Shown here one piece after another: positions 24,201-35,839 of a stretch of DNA of 64,000 bases. The translations under genes were made by a program, and so were the position numbers. The notes under the pieces were generated by a model. That model did no database searches. It was not told the DNA's origin and was given only the letters and a program-made list of their open reading frames with translations. The first letter of the stretch is position 1; each line of letters opens with the position of its first letter. Source of the stretch: Temnopleurus reevesii (Eukaryota > Echinodermata > Echinoidea > Temnopleuroida > Temnopleuridae); assembly GCA_036244855.1 (NCBI GenBank), contig BQKZ01001912.1, forward strand, positions 26,284 to 90,283, read 5' to 3'.

Positions 24201-26071
24201 AAATGAAGGAAAAACACTAAAGAACAAAATCGTACTGCATGTCCAGGGCCTTACTGATCATGTATTTCTGTTTGGAGGATTTCGATGAAAGAAAAAACGG
24301 AAGGGAGATCAAACGAATATTTTAGTTAAAGAGAAAATGAAATCAATGGGAAGTGTGGTCAAAACTTCCATCTTGTTTTTTCTTTCAACTGTTAGTATCG
24401 TGTTTTCGATATTAACGACTTGGATGGTCACTTATGGACGTTACAAAGCGACTGTTCATCTGATGTGTACAATAAAGGACAAGTGCCAACTGATGTGCGC
24501 ATCATTTATTGCGCACATCGGATACGCACTCACGTTCTATCGTCCGCAAGCCTGCATCCATCAAATCACGCTATTAATTTCATGTGGACAGTCGCTATTA
24601 CTTTTAGTTTTAATTATATCAAATATTATAGTTAATCATTTTACCTCATTTATTTCTGCTTGCACTTCTTCCTGTATGCTTGGATAAGCTGCCATGTAAA
24701 GTATCGCCCAACACAAGGTCGTTGAAACAGTATCAGATCCAGCGACAAAAAGATCCGACAACACCACTTTCAGTTCTTCATCGTTAAAATGCACCGGGTC
24801 CTTTGCCGCTTGAAGTAAATATGCATCGATAAAATCCGATATTTCATTCTCTTTATCAGCTGCGGCAATGTTTGAAAGTATTGATCTGTGCTCCTCAATT
24901 TTCCCGCCAAAATATTTGAACATGTTTTGAACCGAAACGCGATTCGTCCGCCATCGCTCCCGGTGAAAGTAGGCGTGTCGCAGGAAGGGAAACACCATGA
25001 CCTCTCCCTCTGCACGGAATCCCATAATTCCTCGCAGGTAGTTCATGAGCTGATGAAATTCCGGGTCGTTGTGCTAGAATCTTTGTCCGAATGTCAGACG
25101 GCAAATGATGTTGGACGAGTTCGTGGCTAGAGGTTCGTGTGGGACGAAAGGCTGCCCGTTGTATGACTGCAAATGTGAAGAAAAATTCATATAATTGAGT
25201 CAAACATCTAGTTCATAAAAAGAGCTAGCTGATATTATCACTGATAAATGTAATTAACAACTATGATTTGTATGTTGACATTTACAAAGCAAAAGTAAAT
25301 TGCCTTTCTGTGACTTATTAAACGTCTTGATCAGTTTTGGCATAATTGCGCTTCGGATAGTTAATAAATTTGTAAGCAACAGAGGATATTTCAAAACAAT
25401 TCATTTTTCAGTTGGGAGAAGGATGTGTGAAATATGTGGTTATTTCTGACAAGCAAAACAGGGTCAGTTTGGACGTAACATTTCGCACCCGAAGTAATAA
25501 ACAACAAATATTTCTCATATTTTCTTCATATTTTTTCTTTCCAAAATTTTACGAAAGAAGCCGCCCCCTTGCGACCCCCAGAATAAGTGCCTGGTTATGA
25601 TGTTCCTTTCTACACGTTGACGTGCTCCAGGCACTATTTCTCTCTCTCTCTCTCTCTCCCACTTATCAATAAATCATGTTTGACATTCCAAGGACCAAAA
25701 CGATATGCAAATAAACTATTGTTGATATGAATGCACTTTTCATATTCTTGAGTCATATTACGAGCTAATGTCGCGAACTACTTTGATTTTATATGCACTT
25801 CTAATTCGTTAACAGCGTCATTCTGCTTTTCCACGGCTCACTGTTACGAGAAAGATCAACAGAGAGTGGTTATGTGTATTTGTGTGTGTCTGTGCGTGTG
25901 AGAGAAAGAAAAAGAGAAAGAGAGAGGGAGAGGGAGAGAGAGAGGGAGATGGAGAGGGGGAGCGAGAGGAAGATGGGAAGTGAGAGAGAATGTGTGTCTG
26001 TCATGTTGTGTGTGTGTGTGTGTGTGTGTGAGTGTATGTATGTGTATGAGAGAGAGAAAGAGACAGAGAGT

Positions 26072-26105
<34 letters not shown>

Positions 26106-28472
26106 GGAAGGGATAGAGCCACTTTTTCATAGATCGGAGGGTATTTTACAAAATAAAATATGGAAATGAATAACGGTTCAATCTTATTCTCAACTGAAAA
26201 GTTCGAAGAACTTAATCTCAGTAGAGCTTTATGAGATTAACTTTTATATATAAATGATCAAGTTAAATTAAATTACATTTGACACGAGAGTGGTAAAATA
26301 TTAGCACTAAATGCCATTTCTTTATATGCATAACGTATGCGAAATATGACCTTTTAGATTTCGGTTTATAGATGAATTTATATTTTATTCTTCAAAATGT
26401 TGCAAATCTGGAGGCCAAAAAGTGACAGCCACACAACTTAATTGACAAGTTGGTCCATTTGAAAATCAAATTAAATTTTTGACAAACAGGCGATGCCAAC
26501 CCTGATTTAGGAATCAGCATTGTACTCTAGCAAATTGAACCTTGTGAACGAAGGTAATATGTATATTAGCTTGGGGAAAGTCTGAAAGGAGTGAGAAAAG
26601 GTAGTTAAGATAAAAATGTTTGAATACTGATAACACTGGAGTAGCGTATTCATTTAATTTTGCTATTCAACTGAAATGAATTTGACAATTGAATTATTCT
26701 AGCTATTCTTTTTTTTCCATAAACATGATAAAGTTCGTTCAGCCGTAACCTGGTAACGGAAACTAATTTGAACGGGACGATCGGTATTAGTGGACTTTCA
26801 AACTAGTATTGAAATTTACTTCACGAGGTCGATTTTCGTGACCAGGATCCAGTTATTTTACCACGAACAGTCATTTAGTGTATAATGTTGATTTTACCAT
26901 GAACTGTAGAATGATGATTTTTTCATGACGTGTAAAATGTTGTTTTTTATCATGAACTATGGAATATTGATTTTACCATGATCTGTAGAAAGTTGATTTT
27001 ACCATGAACTGTAAAATGTTGATTTTTACCATGAACTGTAGAAGGTTGATTTTTACCATGAACTGTAGAAGGTTGATTTTTTACCATGAACTGTAGAAGG
27101 TTGATTTTACCATGAAGTGTAGAATATAAATTTTTACCATGAATTATGGAATGTTGATTTTACCATAACGTGTAGAAATTTACCATGATCTGTAGAATGT
27201 TACTTTTTCCATGAACTGTGGAATGTTGATTTCAACCATGAACTGTAAAATGTTGATCTTATCATGAACTGTAGAATGTTGATATTACCACGATGTGTAG
27301 AATGTTAATTTTTACATAAAGTATAGAATTTACAATCAAATATAGTTTGGATTGTTTATGAAATCATTGACCCATTCATTCAATCATTTATTGACTGTAG
27401 ATTGTGAATTCTTTCATGAACATGATGAACTGTCAATAAACTTTTAATATTAACCTGAATTATACATTGATGTTATTGTCATGGACTGTAGAATATATAT
27501 TGTTTATAAGGAGTGGTAGATTATATATATATATTAATATAATTTTACCATGAACTGCTTAATGATGTCTTGGACTTCCTCCTGGATAATCGGTTCTAAA
27601 GCCACCTTTCCGAAGCCCATCCCTCTCAGTGTCGTGTGTGCAAAGTGTCGTTGTTTCGCCCATCCATCGGTGCAACGCGATACAAATATACCTGCGTGAA
27701 AATTGTAAAAGATATGATTAATCCATTGACAAATTAAGGTTTAACAATGAATATGGTTTAACATGGAATGTTCTTTTCTATCTGTCAACCTCCCTTCATC
27801 CCTTTCCTAATTCATATCTTTTGTATGTTAGTTAATATGTTTATTTAAAATGTGCCATTAGTTTGTATTTATGTGAACTTTGTTTTCTTTATATGGCGAA
27901 TAAAGATACTACATACGATATAGTCTAATTTCATATAAATAGCGATATACTACAATCAAACCTGTCTATAGTGGCCACTTAAATTGATTCCCTCCAGGTG
28001 AATTCTAAGGCTAAATGTATTGTTATTATTGATATAATAATAGGAAAAATATAAAGTTTTTCATCCCTAAGTCATATGTTTATACATAGCACAAAACTTT
28101 CATCATTTAACAATTTTATTGTTGATTTTTTTTTAAATATATATTTGTTGCAAAATAAGGGTTCTGGATGACCTACACACTTGAAAGTTGCCATAGATAT
28201 TTGCAATAGATGTATTTTACAACTTAATGAGAGCTTTTGTGGATATCCAGCAAAAATTACTATTCTGTGAAGGCTGAAATAAAATAAATCACCAGCAGCG
28301 AAAATTTTCAACANTGACCCATTCATTCAACCATTTATTAACTGTTGATTGTGTATTCTATCATGAACATGATGAACTGTCAATAAACTTTTAATATTAA
28401 CCTGAATTACATATTGATGTTATTGTCATGGACTGTAGAATATATATTGTTCATATGGAGTGGTAGATCTAA

Positions 28473-28526
<54 letters not shown>

Positions 28527-31241
28527 ACCATGAACTGCTTAATGATGTCTTGGATTTCTTCCTGGATAATCGGTTCCAAAGCCACTTTTCCGAAGCCCAT
28601 CCCTCGCAGTGAAGTGTGTAGAATATTGATTTTACCATGACGTGTAGAATGTTGATTTTTACCATTGATTTTACCATGAACTGCAGAATTCTGATTTTAC
28701 CATGGACTGTAGAATTTTGATTTTGAACAGGAACTGTAAAATGAGAATTTTACACTAAAGTGTAGAATGTCAAATTTAAAGAGAGCGATCGTATATTTAG
28801 AAAAGCTAGTTTTACAACGAACTGAAGAATCTTAAGTTTACTATGAACACTAGAAGGATAATTTTACCATGAATTGCTTAATGATGTCTTGCACTTCTTC
28901 TTGGATAATCGGTTCCAAAGCTACCTTCCCGAATCCCATCCCTCGCAGTGTCGTGTGAGCAAAGTGTCGTTGTTTCGCCCATCCATCGGTGCAACGCGAT
29001 ACAAAGATACCTGCGTGAAAATTGTAATAGATATGATTAAACACAATCCCAAATTAAGGTTTAACTTTGAATATTCCTTTTTATCTCTCAACCTCCCATC
29101 CTTCATCACTTTCTAAATTCATATCCTCTGTATGTTAGTTTATATGTTTATTTAAAATGTGTCATTACTTTGTTTTCATGTGTACTCTTTTTTTTATATG
29201 GCAAATAAAAATACTATATTTAATACAGACTAAGTTAATATAATTAGAGATATATACTACTTTGTTTCTAAAACACCATACTATAGGACCTTTTCCGACA
29301 AAGTATTGCTCAACAAATCTCAGGAAAGCTTTCTAAACTTGGAGTAAATATTGAAATTCTATATTTTGGTCAAATTTCCTTTCTGTGTTTTTTATGTTAT
29401 AGGGCAAAATGCATTGTCCTTATTTATGTAATTATAGCACAACATTTTCATAATTGCGTTTTTTCCGGGTTTCCAGGGTTTTTTTTCTTCAAAACATTAA
29501 GAGTTCTGGGTGACCTATAGACGTGAAACTTGTCATAGATATTTGCAATAGACATAATAGATGTATTCTACAACTTAATGAGAGCTTTTGTGGATATCCA
29601 GCAAAAATTACTATTCTGTGAAGGCTGAAATAAAATAAATCACCAGCAGCGAAAATTTTCAACACACGGTTGCTATGATAACAAAAAACAAACATTTAAA
29701 AAAAAATAAAATCTCTTCATTAAGTTTCAAGTACTTGACATAATAAAAATATACCTAGACTTGAGAGGTATGAACAAAAATATAGCAATATTTTGTAACA
29801 GCTTAAATATTCAAAATTTTGAAGTTTAAAACAAATATATTAGATTGAGGGTCATAAGAAAATGAAATATCAAAATGTAGGTGTGTCATTTTATTATTTC
29901 ACTTTATTATGACCCTATTTTTTTCGTGATTGAGGAGATATATATGTAAACAAAATAAAAATCTAAATATGATAACAAGCTTGACACAAAATATCAATAA
30001 ACTTTTAGCATCTTGATATAACGAATTCTTCATATTGCACATAGCCTTTTGGGTACACAAATGATTTAGCACATCTTTATCACCATCTTACAATCATTAA
30101 CCCAAGTGAAGGAGGAATGTTGGTTAAAGTGCAAGTCCTTATCAAAATAATGGCCAACTCATACCTTTGCAGTTTTAATCTGCGTCGGCCCAGCGTTTTT
30201 GAAAATTAAAAAGGCTCCCCGAGCGCAAAGTATACGCTGATCAGATGGTGGACAGACGTTCAGCTTGCGCTCAAGGAGGGTGCGTCGAACGTCAGTCCAC
30301 TGTATGACCAGCGTCTTTGCGCTTCTGGGTAGCGATTTTAATTTTCAAAAACGCTGGGCCTACGCAGGCTAAAAACGCGAAGGTGTGACTCGGCCTTAAC
30401 TTCAGGCATTTCAAACATACTCAATCATAAACGCGTTCAGACAGCTCTCCCAAACACGGACGAATGATGATCGATGATGATTATCTCTAAACATGCTAAT
30501 CGAATCCAACCTAAACTCGGCAGTCGTAGCAGAGTTGATATTAAATCATCTTAAATAGGCCACCCCACAGAACTTCGGTTGAACTTGTACGCAACAATGC
30601 GGGTAGTTATGATTTATAACACGTGCTACAAAAAAGGGAAGAAAATGAGTTTTATAAAGAGTTTTTCTCTGCTTGGTGACATTCATTTGAGGTCTTTGCT
30701 CTTTTCTTGCCTGACCTGTCTGACCTAGTCGTTGTTCTCCGACCCCATTTCGATCAAAATCATTGCCTGGAAATCAAAGATGTGTAGGCTTGTCCCCATG
30801 CGATTACAATTATTATATATTAGTCATGAAATACCTACGATCTCAGCTTATATGCTGGTGTTGATATATTTATTCTAACTTTTCTCTGAGAGTTCATAAC
30901 AGTGCTAGGAGTAATGGGACTCATTTCATGGATGTAAATGATAAGTAACTTTAAAAACATTGTATTTGACATTTTCACATCAACGTTAGATATGCTAAGT
31001 AGGGAAACATTATTGATTTGAAATGTTATTGGACTGCAATTCATGCCAAATGTATTGCCATTTATACCATCTCTTGACTGAAATCTTGAAGAAAATCAGT
31101 CAAGATACAAGTTGTGCGTATGTGTGCGCGAGTGGGCGTGTGTGTATAGATAAATACGTAACTTAATGAAAATGTATCATATCAAGCTTGTGAGTTTATA
31201 TATGTGAATGTGTTGTGGGTGTGTGGATGTATGTGTGTGTG

Positions 31242-31280
<39 letters not shown>

Positions 31281-34200
31281 AGATACAAGTTTACATATGT
31301 GCGTGAATGCGGGCGTATAAGTCTAAGCGTGTGTATTGTAGTACCTATATGTGCGTGTGTGTATGTGTGTGTTTGCGTGTGTGTGTTTGCGTGTGTAAAT
31401 GTCGCCACATTTTTATTAAAAAAACAGTTTCTACCTACATGAATGTTAAGTTGAAAATATTCATTAATTATTTCATGAGCATCAATGACAAGTAAGGTAT
31501 TTTACTTATTCATATAACGACACGATCTAGAACATAATTATTGATAACACTTATTACAAAAATATGAACAAAGAAAGACTTGACGAGTGGCAATATTTTC
31601 AGAGCGATTGATTTTGACGTCGATCCTCCAACTTATGATTTAATACCTGCAAAAGACTTATGGTATTTAAGTGGTGCATACAGCATTCTACACCCACATG
31701 GTGTCAAACAAGTCCCCAAAGAACGCAATATTTAATTTCTTTACAGGTTCTTTCGTGTTCTTGAGTAAAGATATCTGTTAAAACAAATGTTAGTTTCTTT
31801 CTTCTGGAATGCATCGATCCTAAGTTGAATTCTCGCTGGCATTTCATGTTGTAAAACGTGTGCTTCTTGAATATCACCCGACAGTACAAAAGGCTTACGT
31901 AAACAAAGAATGGAAAAAGTTTCCATACTCAAATATACCTCACTTCTCCAAATATATTTAGGGGATAATAGATATACCCTCGAATACCCTAACCGTCTTT
32001 TAGGAGCACTATTATTTGCAAGGTGGCCCCAAGTTCACATAATATATCAACGTGCGACATCTAGACACGCTATCAAAATGGGCTGATCTGATGTTGCTCC
32101 CAGATAATCTCGGAGTAAAAAAAAAACTCCATTTGTTGGGTTTTTCATTGAGCCTTATTTCAATAGTTTTATTGTGGAGTGTTTGTTTTATAAAGCTCGG
32201 CGGGTCAGAGGAACTTTGTATTGTTTACGGACCTCTATTAGTCGAGAAAATATCCCCAGGTTTTGAAAGGAGGTACAACAAACATGGAAGAAATGCACAT
32301 AATAGAATGAACCCAAATCAAGCCTTATCAAGTTGGAGTACTCTTGACTAAAAAGAGAGCCAGAAAAGGGAATATACCGCGCTTTTTTATGAGTTCTTTA
32401 AAATACCTTTAACGAGGTTTTCGTATCACGAAATGAGTTTATTCTAAAACATTATGATAAGTGGGTTTACCATGGATATGTCCAAGATGATATATCCATG
32501 GGTTTACTTACAGATACAAATTTCTCTATGTACAAAGGCTGTACTTGAAAACCCGAAAGCTTGCCGGAGGAGATGCTTGCCCAACATAGCAACAAGTTAT
32601 ATATGTAAAGTGGATTTCAAGTACTGTAGTTCAATTGTTACAACCAGTTTAAGGAATATAAATTAACTGCCATGACTACGTTTGGCAGCAAGCACGTTAT
32701 CACGGACGTATAGATGAAGATGTCAATTAGAATGACATTATCAGTTATACAATTATATAAATAAAGGAACCAAATCTTCAGTTTTTATTCTGCAATGTGT
32801 CAGTGCAGTATCCATTTGCGTAATTTATAGAATAGACAAGTTAGTTTTCTGCAGTTCATAATAATGAAATCGTGATATACATGTATATTCTGGCATGTTA
32901 AATTCGTCTCCTATAATTGACGCACTTTAAACATTTCGATTATTTTGATAATTAACATGAGCAATCTAGAATTTGAAATTACATTCAGAGTTTTTCTTTA
33001 GAAACTCATCATATCCCTCCAAGATGATAATCTATTTCACAAGAAGAATATATAAATTAAAGACACTCAAATATCAATAATTGCAATTTATACATAAGAA
33101 AAAAAGTTGTTGTTTTTTCTCGAGACACTTTCAATGACAAAACTATATATAGCGTTTACATTATCAAAATACGATATTACTCCACAAAGCAAACCAGGGC
33201 AAGAAAAGGTTGTTACATTATTTATCTTTTCCACAATTAGACTGAAAAATAGGGATGATACCGCTAAAAAGGGGGAATTATATAATCCCCACATAAATAG
33301 GTAGTATAATCAATATTAAAAAATGTTGAATTTCTATGGAAACATGGTTTTATAGTGATGAAAAATCATATTCATTCCTCAAGTCTCATGAATGGTCTGC
33401 TTATTGAATTTTTCATTAGCCAGGCAATCTTCATTGTACACACCTATAACCATCTCCGAGGTCGCTCGCATCCGCCCACCAGTCCAGATAATACAACAAT
33501 AATATCAAACGCAGTGCGAAATTCATATTATCCCCAAATGTCATCTTTTCTGTAGGTCGAACAACAAACTAGGCATGCTTCAAACCTTTGCATTTTTAAG
33601 GCTGCGTCGGCCCAGCGATTTTGGAAGTTAAAAACGCTCCCTTGACGCACAAAGACGCAGGTCATGTGGTGGGCTGACGTTCGTCGTACGCTCGTTGAGC
33701 GCAAGCCGAACGTCAGTCCACCGTCTGATCTGCGTATGCTGTCCGTCAGGGGAGCGTTTTTAATTTACAAAAACGCTAGGCCGACAAAGGCTAAAAACGC
33801 AAAGGTGTAACGCAGGCTTTAAATAAGGTAAACGCTAATATTAAGGCTTTTGTTACGTCCAACGCCGTGATACCCAATCTCATAACTAATACCGCCGCTA
33901 GCTGCATATCACAATGAAAAAAAAGAAGAATTATGTCGACGGACAAGTGAATTTGATCCTGCATGCCCTCTTGGGCTTTGAAATGAAAGCTTTAATATTT
34001 AAACACTGACCATGCATCTTATACTTGTCAAAATTGTCATGTTTAGTTTATAAAGATGTAATTTTTGCTGTGGACAAACAAATCTGTAAATGTCCATGTG
34101 TGTAGGGATTAACGGTAAGCAGTGGAGCTAAACCAAGATATAAACGGAATTGGAATGGTATAAAGCTTAGTAAAACGCGGAACACACATTGCAAAATGTA

Positions 34201-35388
34201 TTTTATAGAGTACGTTTTTTTTTCAATCAGTTGGCCTATATAATAAACATCTTTTCCTCTAAAAGTGACGAAAGCAACAAAAAGAGAAAATTAGTAATCT
34301 ACATAATAAAACAGATTACTTTTAGTCGTTTATAAAGAAAAAAGATTTTGAGAAACTGTCATTACTGCAAATAACTTGAATTTACTTCAGCACAGCAAAA
34401 ACATAATTTGAGGATTTTCTTCAGTAGATTTAATGTGTAAATAGCCCGGAGCTGTTATTATTCTGTACCTATTTAAGCCAAATATCAGAGAGAATACACA
34501 CAAAACATTCACTCTGAACAAAATCATGTTATTTGTATCTCTCTGAGATTAGAAATTCGAGCCCGATGATATTGATGATATTATGTCTAAAATCAGAGCA
34601 TAATACAATAGTAAGAAGGTGAAACAGTTGTTTATGACTTTACAAATCGGCATAAAACGCAGAACCCTTTTACAAATGCCAGAAACCACATTGTTGCTAA
34701 TGAGAATATCCGCATATATTGCAACAGTGTGATGGTTTGGTGGGAAACGTCCTGGTGCAATAATGATGACTCTGAGAAGTGTATGGCTTGGTTAACACAA
34801 TAACTTTATTAAGCTAATTCAACGACGTCATATTTTACTAGACGATCTCGACACAAGTGTATCATTCACGTGTATGTTGAGCTGACCTAGATTGCCAGGG
34901 TCCAGCTCGCGTTACATTAATGCTAGTCTGTGATATGCAGACCCTGATATATTACACATCACTACATGTGAGAGTGTGCTTGTTGCTATGTCGGGGTTTC
35001 TTCACTCAAGACAGTAATTCATTTTCCGTGCTCTCACTTGTGAAACGAACGAAAAAGTACAGTCATTTTCTTTTGGTTTTGTTAAATAATAACAATAACA
35101 AGTGAAAGTAAATATGATTACGAAGATTTAAACCTGTTGCAAGTCCTGTTAACCCGTTTTACGGTCAGAGATGTGCCTATGCTATGATCACTTAAGCCCT
35201 GGTCACATAGGGCCCCGGAAGCAACACGATTCACCCCGACTCTTTGTTCTGAGGCAGTTAACTGTGAATTAACAAAGAGTCGTGTTGAATCATGTTGCTT
35301 CCGGGGTCCTATGTGACCAGGGCTTTGCTCATAAAATAAGCATGTGGACAGTAATATTGAAATGCTCCCTCCACAAACACACACATTT

Positions 35389-35442
<54 letters not shown>

Positions 35443-35839
35443 CGTCGATACGCCACTACTCACCTCGCCTTTCCTTATTGTACAAGTCCGCTTCGACGAG
35501 CTTCGGCTTATCAGCAAAATCCAGGCCCTTTTTCACCAGAAGCGTCTTGATCGCATCCACACCACACACGACGACATCGTTAGAAAAGCCGATCCTGACA
35601 CCGTACACCGGTCCATACTCCTTACCCCAGCGCATCAGCCGATCAGCGAAGGCATCGTCCTGCTCGAAGTCAAACACATTCCCGAAGATGGGCACCCCTC
35701 GAGGTCCGGGTGGGAAGTCTTTGGGTTTCTGGTGGAGCAATGTGATGACGAGGATGATGATGACGGCGATGAGGAGGATGGAGCTCGTCCATGAAAGCGT
35801 GAATGCAGCCGGGAGGAGACTGCTTAACGAAACCGCCAT
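21236..35839 (-). CDS. CYP2-like P450 (P450-B) with one in-frame stop
   Basis: Exons on the minus strand are 35464-35839, 27549-27691, 24645-25166, 23401-23582, 22164-22282 and 21236-21435. Phases agree throughout and give 513 codons, normal for a microsomal P450. Exon 1 has a membrane anchor (about residues 19-37) and the PPGPRG hinge. Later exons carry helix I AGSDTV, helix K ELQR, PRRF, and the haem loop FSAGRRVCMG with the ligand cysteine at about residue 452. Codon 204 is TAG (plus-strand 25074-25076) where P450-A has glutamate, after FGQRF. Everything else looks intact, so this may be a young pseudogene, a null allele or a base error. Exons 2, 4 and 6 have partial tandem copies. An (AC)n tract lies about 20 bases beyond the exon 1 donor. 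Confidence 0.85.
22834..23305 (-). repeat. Three partial copies of P450-B exon 4
   Basis: The last 95-100 bases of exon 4 (residues about [19 protein letters not shown] to the donor) and the start of its intron are repeated three times. Donor-side exon ends lie at 22834, 23020 and 23211, against 23401 for the true exon, so the period is 186-191 bases. Each copy keeps the donor GTAGGT and an internal TTTCAG that could act as an acceptor. The copy ending at 22834 has a small deletion that shifts the frame. The helix K part with ExxR is present only in the full exon. Confidence 0.85.
25869..26110. repeat. (GA)n/(TG)n microsatellite
   Basis: A compound microsatellite of GA runs interrupted by a TG run lies in P450-B intron 2. 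The long open frames across it are artefacts of the repeat. Confidence 0.85.
26856..27330 (-). repeat. Minisatellite built on a P450-B splice donor
   Basis: About 18 units of 25-28 bases with plus-strand consensus TTTTACCATGAACTGTAGAA plus a short linker. On the minus strand most units contain CAGTTCATGGTAAAA, which is the last three codons of P450-B exon 2 plus its 5' splice site. The array lies 220 bases into the following intron. The match of 15-16 bases across the exon/intron border suggests the array grew from that border. Each good unit is a potential decoy 5' splice site. Confidence 0.75.
28529..28613 (-). pseudogene. Truncated copy of P450-B exon 2
   Basis: It contains the last 85 bases of exon 2 with the donor, then breaks off at LRG codons directly into minisatellite units (28614-28860). 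It has no acceptor and one residue change (valine to isoleucine), so it cannot be used as an exon in this form. Confidence 0.75.
28614..28867 (-). repeat. Second donor-derived minisatellite
   Basis: Degenerate units of the same minisatellite as at 26856-27330 lie between the truncated and the complete extra copies of P450-B exon 2. The unit copies and the exon copies therefore alternate. Confidence 0.65.
28868..29010 (-). CDS. Complete second copy of P450-B exon 2
   Basis: This 143-base copy has the same length, acceptor (TTCACGCAG) and donor as exon 2 at 27549-27691. The encoded residues, [17 protein letters not shown] onward to KQFM, are identical, although I count 11 base differences, all silent. 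It could replace the other copy without changing the protein. It is a duplicate exon, an allele placed in tandem, or part of a second gene collapsed here. Confidence 0.7.
30160..30392. mobile_element. Palindromic element, GGCCCAGCGTTTTTG family, copy 1
   Basis: Arms reading GGCCCAGCGTTTTTGAAAAT and its reverse complement bound a GC-richer core with further inverted pairing (GACGTTC/GAACGTC). There is no reading frame. A second copy lies at 33571-33822. Both sit in P450-B intron 1. Confidence 0.65.
31196..31400. repeat. (TG)n microsatellite
   Basis: Interrupted TG repeats inside P450-B intron 1. The open frames on both strands here are repeat artefacts. Confidence 0.85.
33571..33822. mobile_element. 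Palindromic element, GGCCCAGCGTTTTTG family, copy 2
   Basis: It matches the element at 30160-30392 in arms and core, including the CAGTCCAC motif near the centre, with some divergence. The two independent copies define the family. Confidence 0.65.
35194..35325. mobile_element. Palindromic foldback, AAGCCCTGGTCACATAGG family
   Basis: Nearly the whole 132 bases form one hairpin: AAGCCCTGGTCACATAGG and CGGAAGCAACACGATTCA on the left have their reverse complements on the right. It sits in P450-B intron 1, 140 bases beyond the exon 1 donor. A near-identical copy occurs at 63379-63529. Confidence 0.75.
35391..35441. repeat. (AC)n microsatellite beside a splice donor
   Basis: About 24 AC units end 22 bases from the P450-B exon 1 donor. 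On the gene's strand it reads (GT)n. Confidence 0.9.

Larger units (their letters stand above)
27369..29664. repeat. Duplicated block around a single-N join
   Basis: Sequence after the lone N at 28314 (28315-28528) repeats 27369-27548 at roughly 94% identity. Sequence before it (28170-28313) recurs at 29507-29664. The block 27369-28313 is therefore followed by a second version, 28315-29664, which carries one truncated and one complete copy of P450-B exon 2. It could be two haplotypes joined end to end or a true duplication. Confidence 0.65.

Noticed and set aside
24337..24687. 116-residue open frame on the plus strand
   Set aside because: It overlaps P450-B exon 3 and its intron on the opposite strand, contains a short palindrome (GATGTGCGCATCATTTATTG and its partner), and shows no family motif. 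Its hydrophobic look comes from AT-rich sequence.
32052..32351. 99-residue open frame in P450-B intron 1
   Set aside because: It has a hydrophobic stretch but no family match, no paired splice sites and lies in an intron on the opposite strand.
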